The notes under the pieces were generated by a model, which saw nothing but the letters and a program-made list of their open reading frames with translations, did not search any database and was not told the origin of the DNA. The position numbers were made by a program, and so were the translations under genes. 64,000 nucleotides of DNA from 14-2 sp963628035 (GTDB lineage Bacteria > Bacillota > Clostridia > Lachnospirales > Lachnospiraceae), in NCBI GenBank assembly GCA_963628035.1, contig CAVGED010000128.1:1-64000 (forward strand). Direction: 5' to 3'. Below, one piece after another: positions 24,535 through 33,200 of this stretch. Position 1 is the stretch's first letter; every line of letters starts with the position of its first letter.

Positions 24535-26319
24535 ATGAAAAAGGGACAGATTTATGAGGGAAGCGTAGAGCGGGTTGCCTTCCCAAACAAGGGAATCGTG
24601 ACACTGGAGGATGGAAAGCAGGTTGTGGTGAAAAACACCATTCCGGGGCAGAAGATTTCTTTTATGGTCACTAAGATCCGAAAGGGACGGGGAGAAGGAA
24701 GGCTTATAGAGGTGCAAGAACGCTCGCCGCTGGAACTTTCGGAGACAGTCTGCGGGCATTTCGGTGTCTGCGGGGGCTGTACATTCTTAAGCCTTCCGAA
24801 GGAGGAACAGCTTAGGCTGAAGGAAGGGCAGGTGAAGGATTTACTGCGGGATGTCCTAAAGCCTTACTGCGAGAGCGAGGACGTATTCGAGGGAATCAAG
24901 GAGAGCCCGCGTCAGTATGGATACCGGAATAAGATGGAATTCTCCTTTGGCGACGAGGTGAAGGACGGGCCATTGACCCTGGGACTGCACAAGCGGGGAA
25001 GCTTCCATGATATTGTGGAGGTGACCGGGTGCCGGATCGTGGACGAGGACTACAGCAGGATATTGGTGTGTGTGGCGTCCTATTTTCGGGAGCGTGGCAT
25101 CCCTTATTTTCATAAGACGCGCCATGAAGGATATCTGCGGCATCTGCTGGTGCGAAAGGCTGCAAAGACCGGGGAGATATTGATCGATCTGGTGACGACC
25201 GGCCAGGTTCCGGTTGGTGAACCGGAGAGCATGCCAAATCAGGAGCAGGAGCTTCTGTCCGGTATGACGGAGCATTTGCTTGCGCTGGAACTTTCAGGTA
25301 CGATAGTGGGAATTCTACACACGCGAAATGACAGCGTGGCGGATGCAGTGCTCAACCAGGGCACGGAGATTCTGTATGGACAGGATTATTTTTATGAGGA
25401 GCTGCTGGGGCTGAAGTTCAAGATCACGCCGTTCTCCTTCTTCCAGACGAACTCGCTGGGGGCGGAGGTGCTGTATGAGACAGCCAGGGAGTTTATCGGC
25501 GATGCACTGGAAGCACCCCAGGGGAAGAACGATGCCCCATGGGAGAACAGTGATGCCGGGCAGAGGCAGGGGAGCGTTGTATTCGATTTGTATAGCGGAA
25601 CGGGAACAATCGCGCAGCTACTGTCTCCGGTAGCGGGGAAGGTTGTGGGCGTTGAGATCGTGGAGGAGGCCGTGGAGGCTGCCAGGGAGAATGCGAAGCT
25701 TAACGGCCTTGACAACTGTGAGTTTATTGCGGGAGACGTGCTGAAGGTGCTTGACACGATTGCGGAGAGACCGGATTTCATTGTGCTGGATCCGCCCCGG
25801 GACGGCATTCATCCCAAGGCGTTGGAGCGTATCATCCGTTACGGTGTGGAGCGGATGGTGTATATTTCTTGTAAGCCGACCAGTCTGGCGCGGGATCTTG
25901 TTGTGCTGCAGGAGAAGGGATACCGGGTGGAACGTGTATGCTGCGTGGACATGTTCCCGGCGAGTGCGAATATAGAGACGGTTGTAATGCTTTCCCACAA
26001 AAAACCTGACAGCGTAATCAATGTAAAAGTCGAGTTTGGCGAGGGAGAAGGCAAAGTGCCGCTTGATAATATCGCCAAGAGAGCCGCAGCATACAAGCCG
26101 AAAGAGCGTGTTACCTACAAGATGATTAAGGAGTACATAGAAGCAAAATACGGCTTCAAAGTACATACCGCATACATCGCAGAGGTAAAACGGGATTTAG
26201 GCTTGCCGATGTACGATGCCCCTAATGCGGTGGAAGAATTGAAACAGCCGAGGAAACATCCAACGCCAGAAAAGGTTGAAGCAATCAAAGATGCCCTGAA
26301 GCATTTTGAGGTTATCTAA
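24535..26319 (+). CDS. rlmD: 23S rRNA (uracil-1939-C5)-methyltransferase with ICE-derived C-terminal extension
   Basis: RlmD (RumA) methylates U1939 of 23S rRNA using SAM and an iron-sulfur cluster. The start at 24535 gives a TRAM domain (residues 1-60), Cys ligands CGHFGVCGGC, the SAM motif DLYSGTGTI, LDPPRDG, and the catalytic Cys in YISCKPTSLARDL. The normal family end (IETVVMLSHK) is reached near 25997, but the frame continues for about 105 residues (KPDSVINVKVEFGEG... to KHFEVI). The protein is therefore 594 residues, against about 430-460 in ordinary members. Base composition and codon use change at that point, marking an element junction. The extension probably replaces the original last residues without harming catalysis. 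Confidence 0.88.
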   Translation: MKKGQIYEGSVERVAFPNKGIVTLEDGKQVVVKNTIPGQKISFMVTKIRKGRGEGRLIEVQERSPLELSETVCGHFGVCGGCTFLSLPKEEQLRLKEGQVKDLLRDVLKPYCESEDVFEGIKESPRQYGYRNKMEFSFGDEVKDGPLTLGLHKRGSFHDIVEVTGCRIVDEDYSRILVCVASYFRERGIPYFHKTRHEGYLRHLLVRKAAKTGEILIDLVTTGQVPVGEPESMPNQEQELLSGMTEHLLALELSGTIVGILHTRNDSVADAVLNQGTEILYGQDYFYEELLGLKFKITPFSFFQTNSLGAEVLYETAREFIGDALEAPQGKNDAPWENSDAGQRQGSVVFDLYSGTGTIAQLLSPVAGKVVGVEIVEEAVEAARENAKLNGLDNCEFIAGDVLKVLDTIAERPDFIVLDPPRDGIHPKALERIIRYGVERMVYISCKPTSLARDLVVLQEKGYRVERVCCVDMFPASANIETVVMLSHKKPDSVINVKVEFGEGEGKVPLDNIAKRAAAYKPKERVTYKMIKEYIEAKYGFKVHTAYIAEVKRDLGLPMYDAPNAVEELKQPRKHPTPEKVEAIKDALKHFEVI

Positions 26320-26325
26320 GGAGAG

Positions 26326-26358
26326 AAGCGTATCATTAGAAATAGTGGTACGCTTTTT
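26326..26358 (+). terminator. intrinsic terminator after the extended rlmD
   Basis: AGCGTATCA and TGGTACGCT form a hairpin followed by TTTT, 6 bp after the rlmD stop. It belongs to the element, so the element also supplies a terminator for the host gene. Confidence 0.75.
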
Positions 26359-26400
26359 CACTTTATAGGAAAGACCGCCTCCGGCGCTCTCTTGAATTGA

Positions 26401-26422
26401 AAAATACCCGCACGGAGGCGGG
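26401..26422 (-). terminator. minus-strand terminator of the transposase unit
   Basis: Read on the minus strand, CCCGC pairs with GCGGG across a 6-base loop (CTCCGT) and is followed by TATTTTTC. It lies 25 bp after the stop of the small gene. Confidence 0.65.
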
Positions 26423-26446
26423 CATAACGAACAGACGATTCTTGGA

Positions 26447-26620
26447 TTAGAAAATATAGAAACCTTCTTCACCAAAATCGTCATCCAGTTCGTCATCATT
26501 TAAGAAATAATCCATATCCAAAAGAGCTTCCTCGCTCATATGGCGAATGTCCTCGGAAGTCATTCCTTCGGGTGGGTTATTCATATATTTTTTGCGTAGC
26601 TCCTCGATGTTTATATTCAT
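26447..26620 (-). CDS. 57-residue acidic protein downstream of the transposase
   Basis: The frame starts with ATG at 26620 behind a strong AAAGGAGG site and encodes 57 residues. The C-terminal half is rich in Asp and Glu (NDDELDDDFGEEG). It begins 38 bp after the transposase stop on the same strand and ends before a terminator, so both are probably one transcript. No known family is recognised. It could be an accessory of the insertion element or an older ICE gene. Confidence 0.55.
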   Translation of the reverse strand: MNINIEELRKKYMNNPPEGMTSEDIRHMSEEALLDMDYFLNDDELDDDFGEEGFYIF

Positions 26621-26658
26621 GGTAAACAGCCTCCTTTAAAAGGAGTATAGCATAAAAA

Positions 26659-27810
26659 TCATGCAGATGAACGCTTTCCACGAGATTTGGACATTGCTTT
26701 CTCGTAAAGTTCTTCGAGGGAAACACGCTGATGATTATAGTAAAGTTCCAGAAATGTCATTTTATGTTTACAATCAGGACATTCCAGGGGATCGTATCCA
26801 AAGGCAGAAAGTATGGCAGTTCTCCATTGATTAAAGCTGCGAAAAACGTGATGCTTTTCCTTAGAAATAGCACGGTTAAGTTTCTTATCATTTTTGCGAT
26901 GCCGTGCGTATAGACCGCCATATCGGATCATTTTATAATGCTTTTCAGGTATGTGCCGAATTAAACGCTTGATAAAATCGATTGCAGGGATGGTTTCCAC
27001 GACATATTTCTCATCCTCATGGCGATTGTAGTGGAATGTAACCATTTCACCATCATATTTATCAATACGGGAAGTAGCAATTACCGGACGTCCAAGATAG
27101 CGGCCAATGTATTTGATGACAGCATTAGGGTTACATTTATTGGGCTTTGCGTACACATAAAAACCTTCCGGGTGTTCTTCGTAACATTTTGCTTTGATCT
27201 TTTTGAAAGATTTACCAATTTTATGTTCCATTTCATTAAGCAGAGCTGTGCGGAATGCATTCCGCAGATAGGTATAATCAAAATGGTTGACGTGGCGCCA
27301 GAATCCGTCATCACTGTAACCACCTTCTGAAATCAGGCAATGGATATGAGGATTCCACTTAAGGTCTCTGCCAAAAGTGTGGAGTACCATGATGAAGCCG
27401 GGAGTGAAATTCCTGGATTTATTCATTTTGAAGAACATACGAGAGATGACACTGGTAACAGAATGGAAAAGGCAGTCAAGCAGAGTACGGTCTTCCAGAA
27501 AAAAGTCACGAAGGTTTTCATCAATTGTAAAAACGCAATGGCGGTGCTGGACATTAACAAGCTTAAAAGACATGGAAGTAGTACGTTCCATGGAATACTT
27601 GTTTCCACAGGTAGGACAAAAACGGCTGTGACATCGGAATGGGACAAATTTAAGCTTACCGCAATGAGGACAGCCATACATGGCACCACCAAAGGAAGGA
27701 TCACCACAGTTGATCATCTTATCGATATTTTCCATCTCAGCATCTCTGGGATGAAGAGTATATTTAATTTCTTCATAGTAGTCGGTAAAGATTTTTTGCA
27801 AAATGTTCAT
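26659..27810 (-). CDS. IS91-family HUH transposase
   Basis: This is a 383-residue rolling-circle transposase. It has an N-terminal zinc-binding region (CPHCGK, then CHSRFCPTCGNKY), the HUH metal motif NPHIHCLI near residue 150, and the C-terminal YIGRYLGRPV region that carries the catalytic Tyr in IS91-type enzymes. A last Cys pair (CPDCKHK) precedes the C-terminus. I take the start at 27810 (MNILQKIF), though the frame continues to 27852. It lies opposite to the ICE genes, between rlmD and parA. Confidence 0.85.
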   Translation of the reverse strand: MNILQKIFTDYYEEIKYTLHPRDAEMENIDKMINCGDPSFGGAMYGCPHCGKLKFVPFRCHSRFCPTCGNKYSMERTTSMSFKLVNVQHRHCVFTIDENLRDFFLEDRTLLDCLFHSVTSVISRMFFKMNKSRNFTPGFIMVLHTFGRDLKWNPHIHCLISEGGYSDDGFWRHVNHFDYTYLRNAFRTALLNEMEHKIGKSFKKIKAKCYEEHPEGFYVYAKPNKCNPNAVIKYIGRYLGRPVIATSRIDKYDGEMVTFHYNRHEDEKYVVETIPAIDFIKRLIRHIPEKHYKMIRYGGLYARHRKNDKKLNRAISKEKHHVFRSFNQWRTAILSAFGYDPLECPDCKHKMTFLELYYNHQRVSLEELYEKAMSKSRGKRSSA

Positions 27811-27880
27811 GCCACTATTATGCAGGAAATTTGAGAAAAAAGAAACCCCCACCCCTCAAGAATGAGGGGCAGGGGAGTTG

Positions 27881-27901
27881 AATAGGCGAAGCCTATTTTT
27901 T
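27881..27901 (+). terminator. terminator-like hairpin ahead of the first ICE gene
   Basis: AATAGGC and GCCTATT pair around GAA, followed by TTTT. It shields the following promoter from upstream transcription. Confidence 0.6.
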
Positions 27902-27905
27902 ACAT

Positions 27906-27934
27906 TTGAGCAGCCTACCGTTTCCTTATATAAT
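27906..27934 (+). promoter_or_regulatory. promoter of the first ICE gene
   Basis: TTGAGC (27906-27911) and TATAAT (27929-27934) have a 17-bp spacer, ahead of an AGGAAAGGA site at 27941-27949. Confidence 0.65.
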
Positions 27935-27960
27935 AGAAGCAGGAAAGGACGGTGCTGTAT

Positions 27961-28140
27961 ATGAAGGAAAAGAAAACCCACCTGTATCTGGACGGCGAGG
28001 AAAGACGCTTATTGTTACATAGCCTTGTGGAGCTGAAAAACCAGCTTATCCGACAGGGCAGATATACCGACCCCGTGGACGAACTCATCTTCCGAGTGAT
28101 GAACGCCCCCGCAAAGAGAATGAAAATTGAATATGTCTAA
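27961..28140 (+). CDS. small ICE protein (DPVDELI family, copy 1)
   Basis: This 59-residue protein is helical and charged, with the phrase YTDPVDELIFRVMNAP. The protein encoded at 51755 shares the same layout (RPTDPVDELISTVAHAP), so the two are paralogues within one element. Both are annotated only as hypothetical in my memory of such ICEs. The ATG at 27961 fits the AAAGGA site; a GTG at 27952 is too close to it. A terminator follows. Confidence 0.65.
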   Translation: MKEKKTHLYLDGEERRLLLHSLVELKNQLIRQGRYTDPVDELIFRVMNAPAKRMKIEYV

Positions 28141-28154
28141 GGCAGACTACCACG

Positions 28155-28197
28155 AAGCCGCTTATTCTTATTGATTTTAAGAATAGGCGGCTTTTTT
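28155..28197 (+). terminator. intrinsic terminator before parA
   Basis: AAGCCGC...ATTCTTA pairs with TAAGAAT...GCGGCTT, followed by TTTTTT. The two short internal mismatches do not break the stem. Confidence 0.8.
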
Positions 28198-28230
28198 GCG
28201 TTCTGCTCTGCGTTCTCTGGTACGGTTACA

Positions 28231-28253
28231 TAGCCACCCTGACAAAGTGGCTA
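28231..28253. promoter_or_regulatory. 7-bp inverted repeat upstream of parA
   Basis: TAGCCAC (28231-28237) and GTGGCTA (28247-28253) are perfect inverted arms with a 9-bp spacer, 27 bp before the parA start. It could be an operator, a parS-like site or an mRNA hairpin near the ribosome binding site. Confidence 0.45.
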
Positions 28254-28279
28254 AATCTATGAGAAAGGAGGATGCATCC

Positions 28280-29107
28280 ATGTCAAATTGCAAAGTGATT
28301 GCTTTAACCAACCAGAAAGGCGGCGTGGGAAAGACCACCACGGCGGTCAACTTAGGCGTCGGGCTTGCAAGGCAGGGCAAAAAGGTACTTCTGATTGACG
28401 CAGACGCACAGGCAAACCTCACGATGGCTCTGGGATATAGCAGACCTGACGATTTACCCGTCACGCTCTCCACCGTGATGCAGAACATCATCGACGACAA
28501 ACCCCTTGATGTTTCGCAGGACATTTTACGCCACGGCGAGGGCGTTGACCTGCTACCGTCCAACATCGAGCTGTCGGGCTTCGAGGTCAGGCTTATCAAT
28601 GCCATGAGCCGAGAGCGTGTCCTGAAAACCTATGTGAACGAGGTCAAAAAGGATTACGACTATGTGCTTATCGACTGTATGCCGAGCTTGGGAATGATAA
28701 CCATCAATGCTCTGGCGGCGGCTGACAGCGTGGTTATCCCAACGCAGCCCCACTATCTTTCTGCGAAAGGCTTAGAGCTGTTGCTTCGCTCCGTATCAAT
28801 GGTCAGGCGGCAGATAAACCCCAAGCTGCGGATTGACGGTATTCTAATGACGATGGTAATGCCCCGCACGAACATCTCCAAAGAAATCACGGCAACCGTG
28901 AAAAGTGCTTACGGACAGAAAATCAAAGTCTTTGATACCGAGATACCCCATTCCATCCGTGCGGTGGAAGCTACCGCAGAGGGCAAGAGCATTTTTGCCT
29001 ACGACAAAAGCGGCAAGGTTGCCGCAGCTTATGAGCAGTTCTCGAAGGAGGTGGCAGAGCTTGGCGAAAAGCAGAGAAAGCAAAATCGAGCTGACCGCAT
29101 ACGATGA
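28280..29107 (+). CDS. parA: ParA-family partition ATPase
   Basis: This 275-residue Walker-type ATPase has the deviant Walker A motif QKGGVGKTTTAVNL at the N-terminus. LLIDADAQAN is the A' motif and VLIDCMPSLG the Walker B. With ParB it would stabilise the excised circular ICE. The start at 28280 has AAAGGAGG in front; open frame continues upstream to 28196 without a site. ParB begins inside its last 50 bases. Confidence 0.9.
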   Translation: MSNCKVIALTNQKGGVGKTTTAVNLGVGLARQGKKVLLIDADAQANLTMALGYSRPDDLPVTLSTVMQNIIDDKPLDVSQDILRHGEGVDLLPSNIELSGFEVRLINAMSRERVLKTYVNEVKKDYDYVLIDCMPSLGMITINALAAADSVVIPTQPHYLSAKGLELLLRSVSMVRRQINPKLRIDGILMTMVMPRTNISKEITATVKSAYGQKIKVFDTEIPHSIRAVEATAEGKSIFAYDKSGKVAAAYEQFSKEVAELGEKQRKQNRADRIR

Positions 29108-29999
29108 CCTGTTCCAGACGGACGAGAGCCGTGCGGAAGCAGCGTTAAGCAAGATACGGGATATTCCCCTGTCGGAGATTGACGAGTTTCCAGACCATCC
29201 GTTCAAAGTCTTAATGAATGAGGATATGGAGCAGCTTGTCGAGAGCGTGAAGCGAAACGGCGTAATGACGCCTGCTACTGTCCGTCTGAAAGAGGACGGA
29301 CGCTATGAATTGATAAGCGGTCACAGGCGTAAAAAGGCTTGCGAGATTGCAGGACTTGAAACGCTGAAATGCGAGGTCAAAGACCTGACCCGTGACGAAG
29401 CCATTATCGTAATGGTAGAGAGTAACCTGCAAAGGTCTGTCATTCTGCCGAGCGAGAAAGCCTTTGCCTACAAGATGCGGTTGGAAGCGATGAAGCGACA
29501 AGCAGGCAGACCACCGAAAGAAAATTCGTCCCCAGTGGGGACACATTTAAGGAGTGATGCCGAGCTTGCCGAAAAGGTTGGAGAAAGCCGCAACCAAATT
29601 CAAAGGTATATCCGCCTAACCGAGCTTGTACCCGAAATCCTGCAAATGGTTGACGACAGGCAGATTGCTTTCCGCCCTGCGGTGGAAATCTCTTATCTGA
29701 CCGAGGAACAGCAATACACCCTGCTTGAAGCCATGAACTACAACGATGCTACCCCGTCGCTTGCTCAGGCTATCAAAATGAAAAAGATTATGCAGGACGG
29801 CAAGCTGACGGACGAAGTTATCCAGAGCATTATGGAGGAAGAAAAGCCCAACCAGAAGGAAAAGCCCGCTTTCCGTGACGAGAGGATAACCAAGCTCATC
29901 CCGAAATCCGTACCCAGAGGGCAGGAAACGGACTTTGTGGTAAAGGCGTTGGAGTTTTACAACCGCCATTTACAGAGAAGCAAGGCTCACGAAAGGTAA
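29061..29999 (+). CDS. parB: ParB/Spo0J-family partition protein
   Basis: This 312-residue protein has the ParB N-terminal box (LMNEDMEQLVESVKRNGV, then LISGHRRKKACEIAG and ESNLQR) followed by the KorB-like helix-turn-helix (ELAEKVGESRNQIQRYIRL). The start is best placed at TTG 29061, where AAGGAGGT lies 8 bp upstream and within parA; longer ATG-started frames have no site. The translational overlap implies tight coupling with parA. It would bind parS sites and load as a clamp. Confidence 0.88.
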   Translation: MAKSRESKIELTAYDDLFQTDESRAEAALSKIRDIPLSEIDEFPDHPFKVLMNEDMEQLVESVKRNGVMTPATVRLKEDGRYELISGHRRKKACEIAGLETLKCEVKDLTRDEAIIVMVESNLQRSVILPSEKAFAYKMRLEAMKRQAGRPPKENSSPVGTHLRSDAELAEKVGESRNQIQRYIRLTELVPEILQMVDDRQIAFRPAVEISYLTEEQQYTLLEAMNYNDATPSLAQAIKMKKIMQDGKLTDEVIQSIMEEEKPNQKEKPAFRDERITKLIPKSVPRGQETDFVVKALEFYNRHLQRSKAHER

Positions 30000-30167
30000 G
30001 CCACACACCGAGGGCGAGGTCTGCCCTTTGGAGGATAGCCAAATTTTTTCGCTGTCTACGCTCCGCTTCGGTCGGTGCTAAACGTGTGCCACCGGCACAC
30101 AGCACCCCCTCTCCACACCTCACCCCCCTTGATACTGCCAGTAACTACCCGAAAAAAGGAAACCTTT

Positions 30168-30195
30168 AAGCTGTCCAGATGGGCAGCTTTTTTCG
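30168..30195 (+). terminator. terminator or attenuator before the adhesin gene
   Basis: AAGCTGTCC pairs with GGGCAGCTT around a 4-base loop, followed by TTTTT, 41 bp before the adhesin start. The 30000-30167 stretch has no supported gene. Confidence 0.75.
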
Positions 30196-30236
30196 GTCAG
30201 TCAGGCAAATTTTAATCTCAATTACAGGAGGTAACT

Positions 30237-33200
30237 ATGAAAATCCCTAAATTATTCAAAAAGGCTGCGGCTCTTGTGATGGCTGCGGTCACGGCGTTGT
30301 CGGTACTGCCTGCAACCACGGCGTTTGCCGCAGGCGACATCGGCACAATCAGCTTTACCCACACCTATGACAGCAGCGGAAACGCTATGCGTTACAATTC
30401 CAGTGCTGTCATCAATGGCTATACCGCAGGCGGCACGGGCAATTACAAGTACCGTATGTATGTGGACGGAGAAACAGGCTTCTGTATCCAGCCGGGTGTA
30501 CCTTTGAAAACAGGCAACACTCTGGCGAAAGCGTCCTCAGAAACTTGGAACGCCCTTTCTTCCAACCAGAAAAAGGCTGTCGGGCTTGCCCTGCTCTATG
30601 GTTATCAGGGCAACCGAAGCAACCTTACAGGCAGCGATGATGAAAAATGGCTTGCTACCCAGACCCTTGTGTGGGAGTTTGTTACAGGCTGCCGTGAAGC
30701 CACAGGCTCGTATAAGCAGACAAACACAACGGTTTATAACCTGCACTTCGGCTCTAATTATGCGAATAGCGGAGCGAGGGCGGCTTACGACCAGATTGTT
30801 TCGCTGATGGGCGAGCATAACACCATACCGAGTTTTATGTCGGGCGGTAAAAACGATATTACAAAGGAGCTTTCCTATAAGGACGGGAAGTACAGCATCA
30901 CGCTGACAGATAAAAACGGCGTACTTTCCGATTATTCCTTTACAAGCTCCGACGCCAATGTGTCTGTATCGAAGGACGGGAACAAGCTGACCATCAGCTC
31001 CACAAAGGCGATTAGCGGCTCTGTCCGTATCACGGCGACAAGGAACAATGTGCCGACGGTCAGCAGCTCCGCAAAGCTCATCGCTTACGGCGACCCAGAT
31101 TTGCAGGACTTGGTAACGGGCGTGGAAAATGCCGACAGCGTAAAGGCATATATCAACATCGAAACGCCCACAGGCACGATTGCCTTAAAAAAGACTTCCG
31201 AGGACGGCGTTGTGGCGGGCATCTCCTTCCACATCAAGGGCGACGGCTTTGACAAGACCGTAAAGACCGATGAAAACGGAAACATTACCGTGGAGGGCTT
31301 ATTCCCTGCGACTTATACCATTACCGAGCAGTCCATTGACCGCTATGAGCCGCAGCAGAGCCAGACGGTCACGCTCATCGGCGGCAAGACCACCACAGTC
31401 AACTTCAACAACACCTTGAAGCGTGGCAGTCTGGAAGTGATTAAGACTTCCGAGGACAATCTTGTGGAGGGCGTAACATTCCACCTCTACGGCACTTCCC
31501 TCAGCGGTCTGCCCGTGGATGAATACGCCGTAACCGACAAAGACGGACTGGCGAAGTTTGAAAATGTCCTTATCAGCGGCGATACCCCGTATGTGCTTGA
31601 GGAAGTGGACACGGCAATCCGCTATGTCGTTCCCGAAAACCAGACCGCCCCGATTGAATGGAAAAAGGTCACGAAGCGGAGCTTTACCAACATCCTCAAG
31701 AAATTCAATGTAACCATAACCAAGACCGATGTGGAAACAGGAAACCCGCAGGGCGATGCTACCCTGTCAGGTGCGGTTTACGGCATCTACAAAGGCGAGG
31801 AACTGATTGACACCTACACCACGGACGAGAACGGTCAGTTTACAACGAAATATTATATTTGTGGCGATGACTGGAGCATCCGTGAAATCAGCCCGTCCGA
31901 GGGCTATCTGCTTGATGAAACCATCCACCATGTAGGGGCAGAGCCTGAGCTTTATACGGTTGAATATAATTCTGCCGCAAACGATGTAAACGAGCAGGTC
32001 ATCAAGGGCAATATCGCCATCATCAAGCATACCGACAACGGCGACACCCAGATTGAAACGCCCGAAGAAGGTGCGGTGTTTGAAGTGTTCCTGAAATCCG
32101 CAGGTAGCTATGAAGCGGCAAAGGAAACCGAGCGAGATATTTTAACCTGCGATGAGAACGGCTTTGCCCAGACAAAGGATATGCCCTACGGCATCTATAC
32201 CGTAAAGCAGACCTCTGGTTGGGAGGGGCGTGAGCTGATGAAGCCCTTTGATGTGTTCATCAATAAGGACGGTCAGACCTACCGCTACCTTATCAACAAC
32301 GCCAACTTTGAGAGCTATATCAAAATCGTAAAGAAGGATGCGGAAACAGGAAACACCATCCCGTATGCAGGGGCAGGCTTCCAGATTTACGACCCGAATG
32401 GGGAGCTTGTGACGATGACCTTCACTTATCCCGAAGTGACGACCATTGACACTTTCTACACCACCGCAGACGGCGACCTTATCACGCCGCAGGCTTTGGA
32501 ATACGGCAAAGGCTACTCCATCGTGGAGGTGCAGGCTCCGTATGGGTATGTATTAAACTCCGAACCTGTCTATTTTGATGTGGTGCAGGAAAATTCCGAG
32601 GAGGAAAGCGGCATCACGCTCATTGAGGTAGTACGCTCCAACATGGCACAGAAAGGCACGGTTACGGTTGAAAAGTCAGGCGAGGTGTTCTCCACCGTGG
32701 CAGGCGACAAGGGCTTGTATCAGCCGATTTTCTCCGTAAGCGGCTTGGAAGGTGCGGTCTATGAGATTACCGCCGCCGAGGATATTTACACTCTGGACGG
32801 TACGCTCCGTGCTTCTAAGGGCGAGGTAGTGGATACCGTTACCACAGGTGCAGACGGCACGGCAAAATCCAAAGAACTGTATCTGGGTAAATACGAAGTG
32901 AAGGAAACCACAGCCCCGTATGGCATGGTGCTGAATGAGGAAACCCACTCCGTTGAGCTTGTTTATGCAGGACAGGAAGTGGCTGTTACGGAAACCGCCA
33001 CGGGCTTTGTCAATGAGCGTCAGCGTGTGGAAATCGACCTTGTAAAGAGCCTTGCGGTTGATAAGGCTTACGGCATCGGCACAAACGGCGAAATCTTTGA
33101 TGTGACCTTCGGCTTGTATGCCGCCGAGGAACTCACCGCCGCAGACGGCACGGTCATCCCTGCTGACGGTCTGCTTGAAGTTATTTCCCTTGATGAAAGC

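Larger units (their letters stand above)
26375..27901. mobile_element. IS91-like insertion (approximate limits)
   Basis: The region holds an IS91-type transposase and a downstream small gene on the minus strand, bounded by GC-rich hairpins. One is an inverted pair CCGCCTCCG/CGGAGGCGG (26375-26383 and 26413-26421). The other is CCCCTC/GAGGGG (27852-27857 and 27864-27869). IS91 elements transpose by rolling circle and have subterminal hairpins rather than long terminal repeats. The precise ends are not determinable here. Confidence 0.5.

Noticed and set aside
30000..30167. Small gene between parB and the adhesin
   Set aside because: No frame with a ribosome binding site; only a GC-rich stretch and the terminator before the adhesin.
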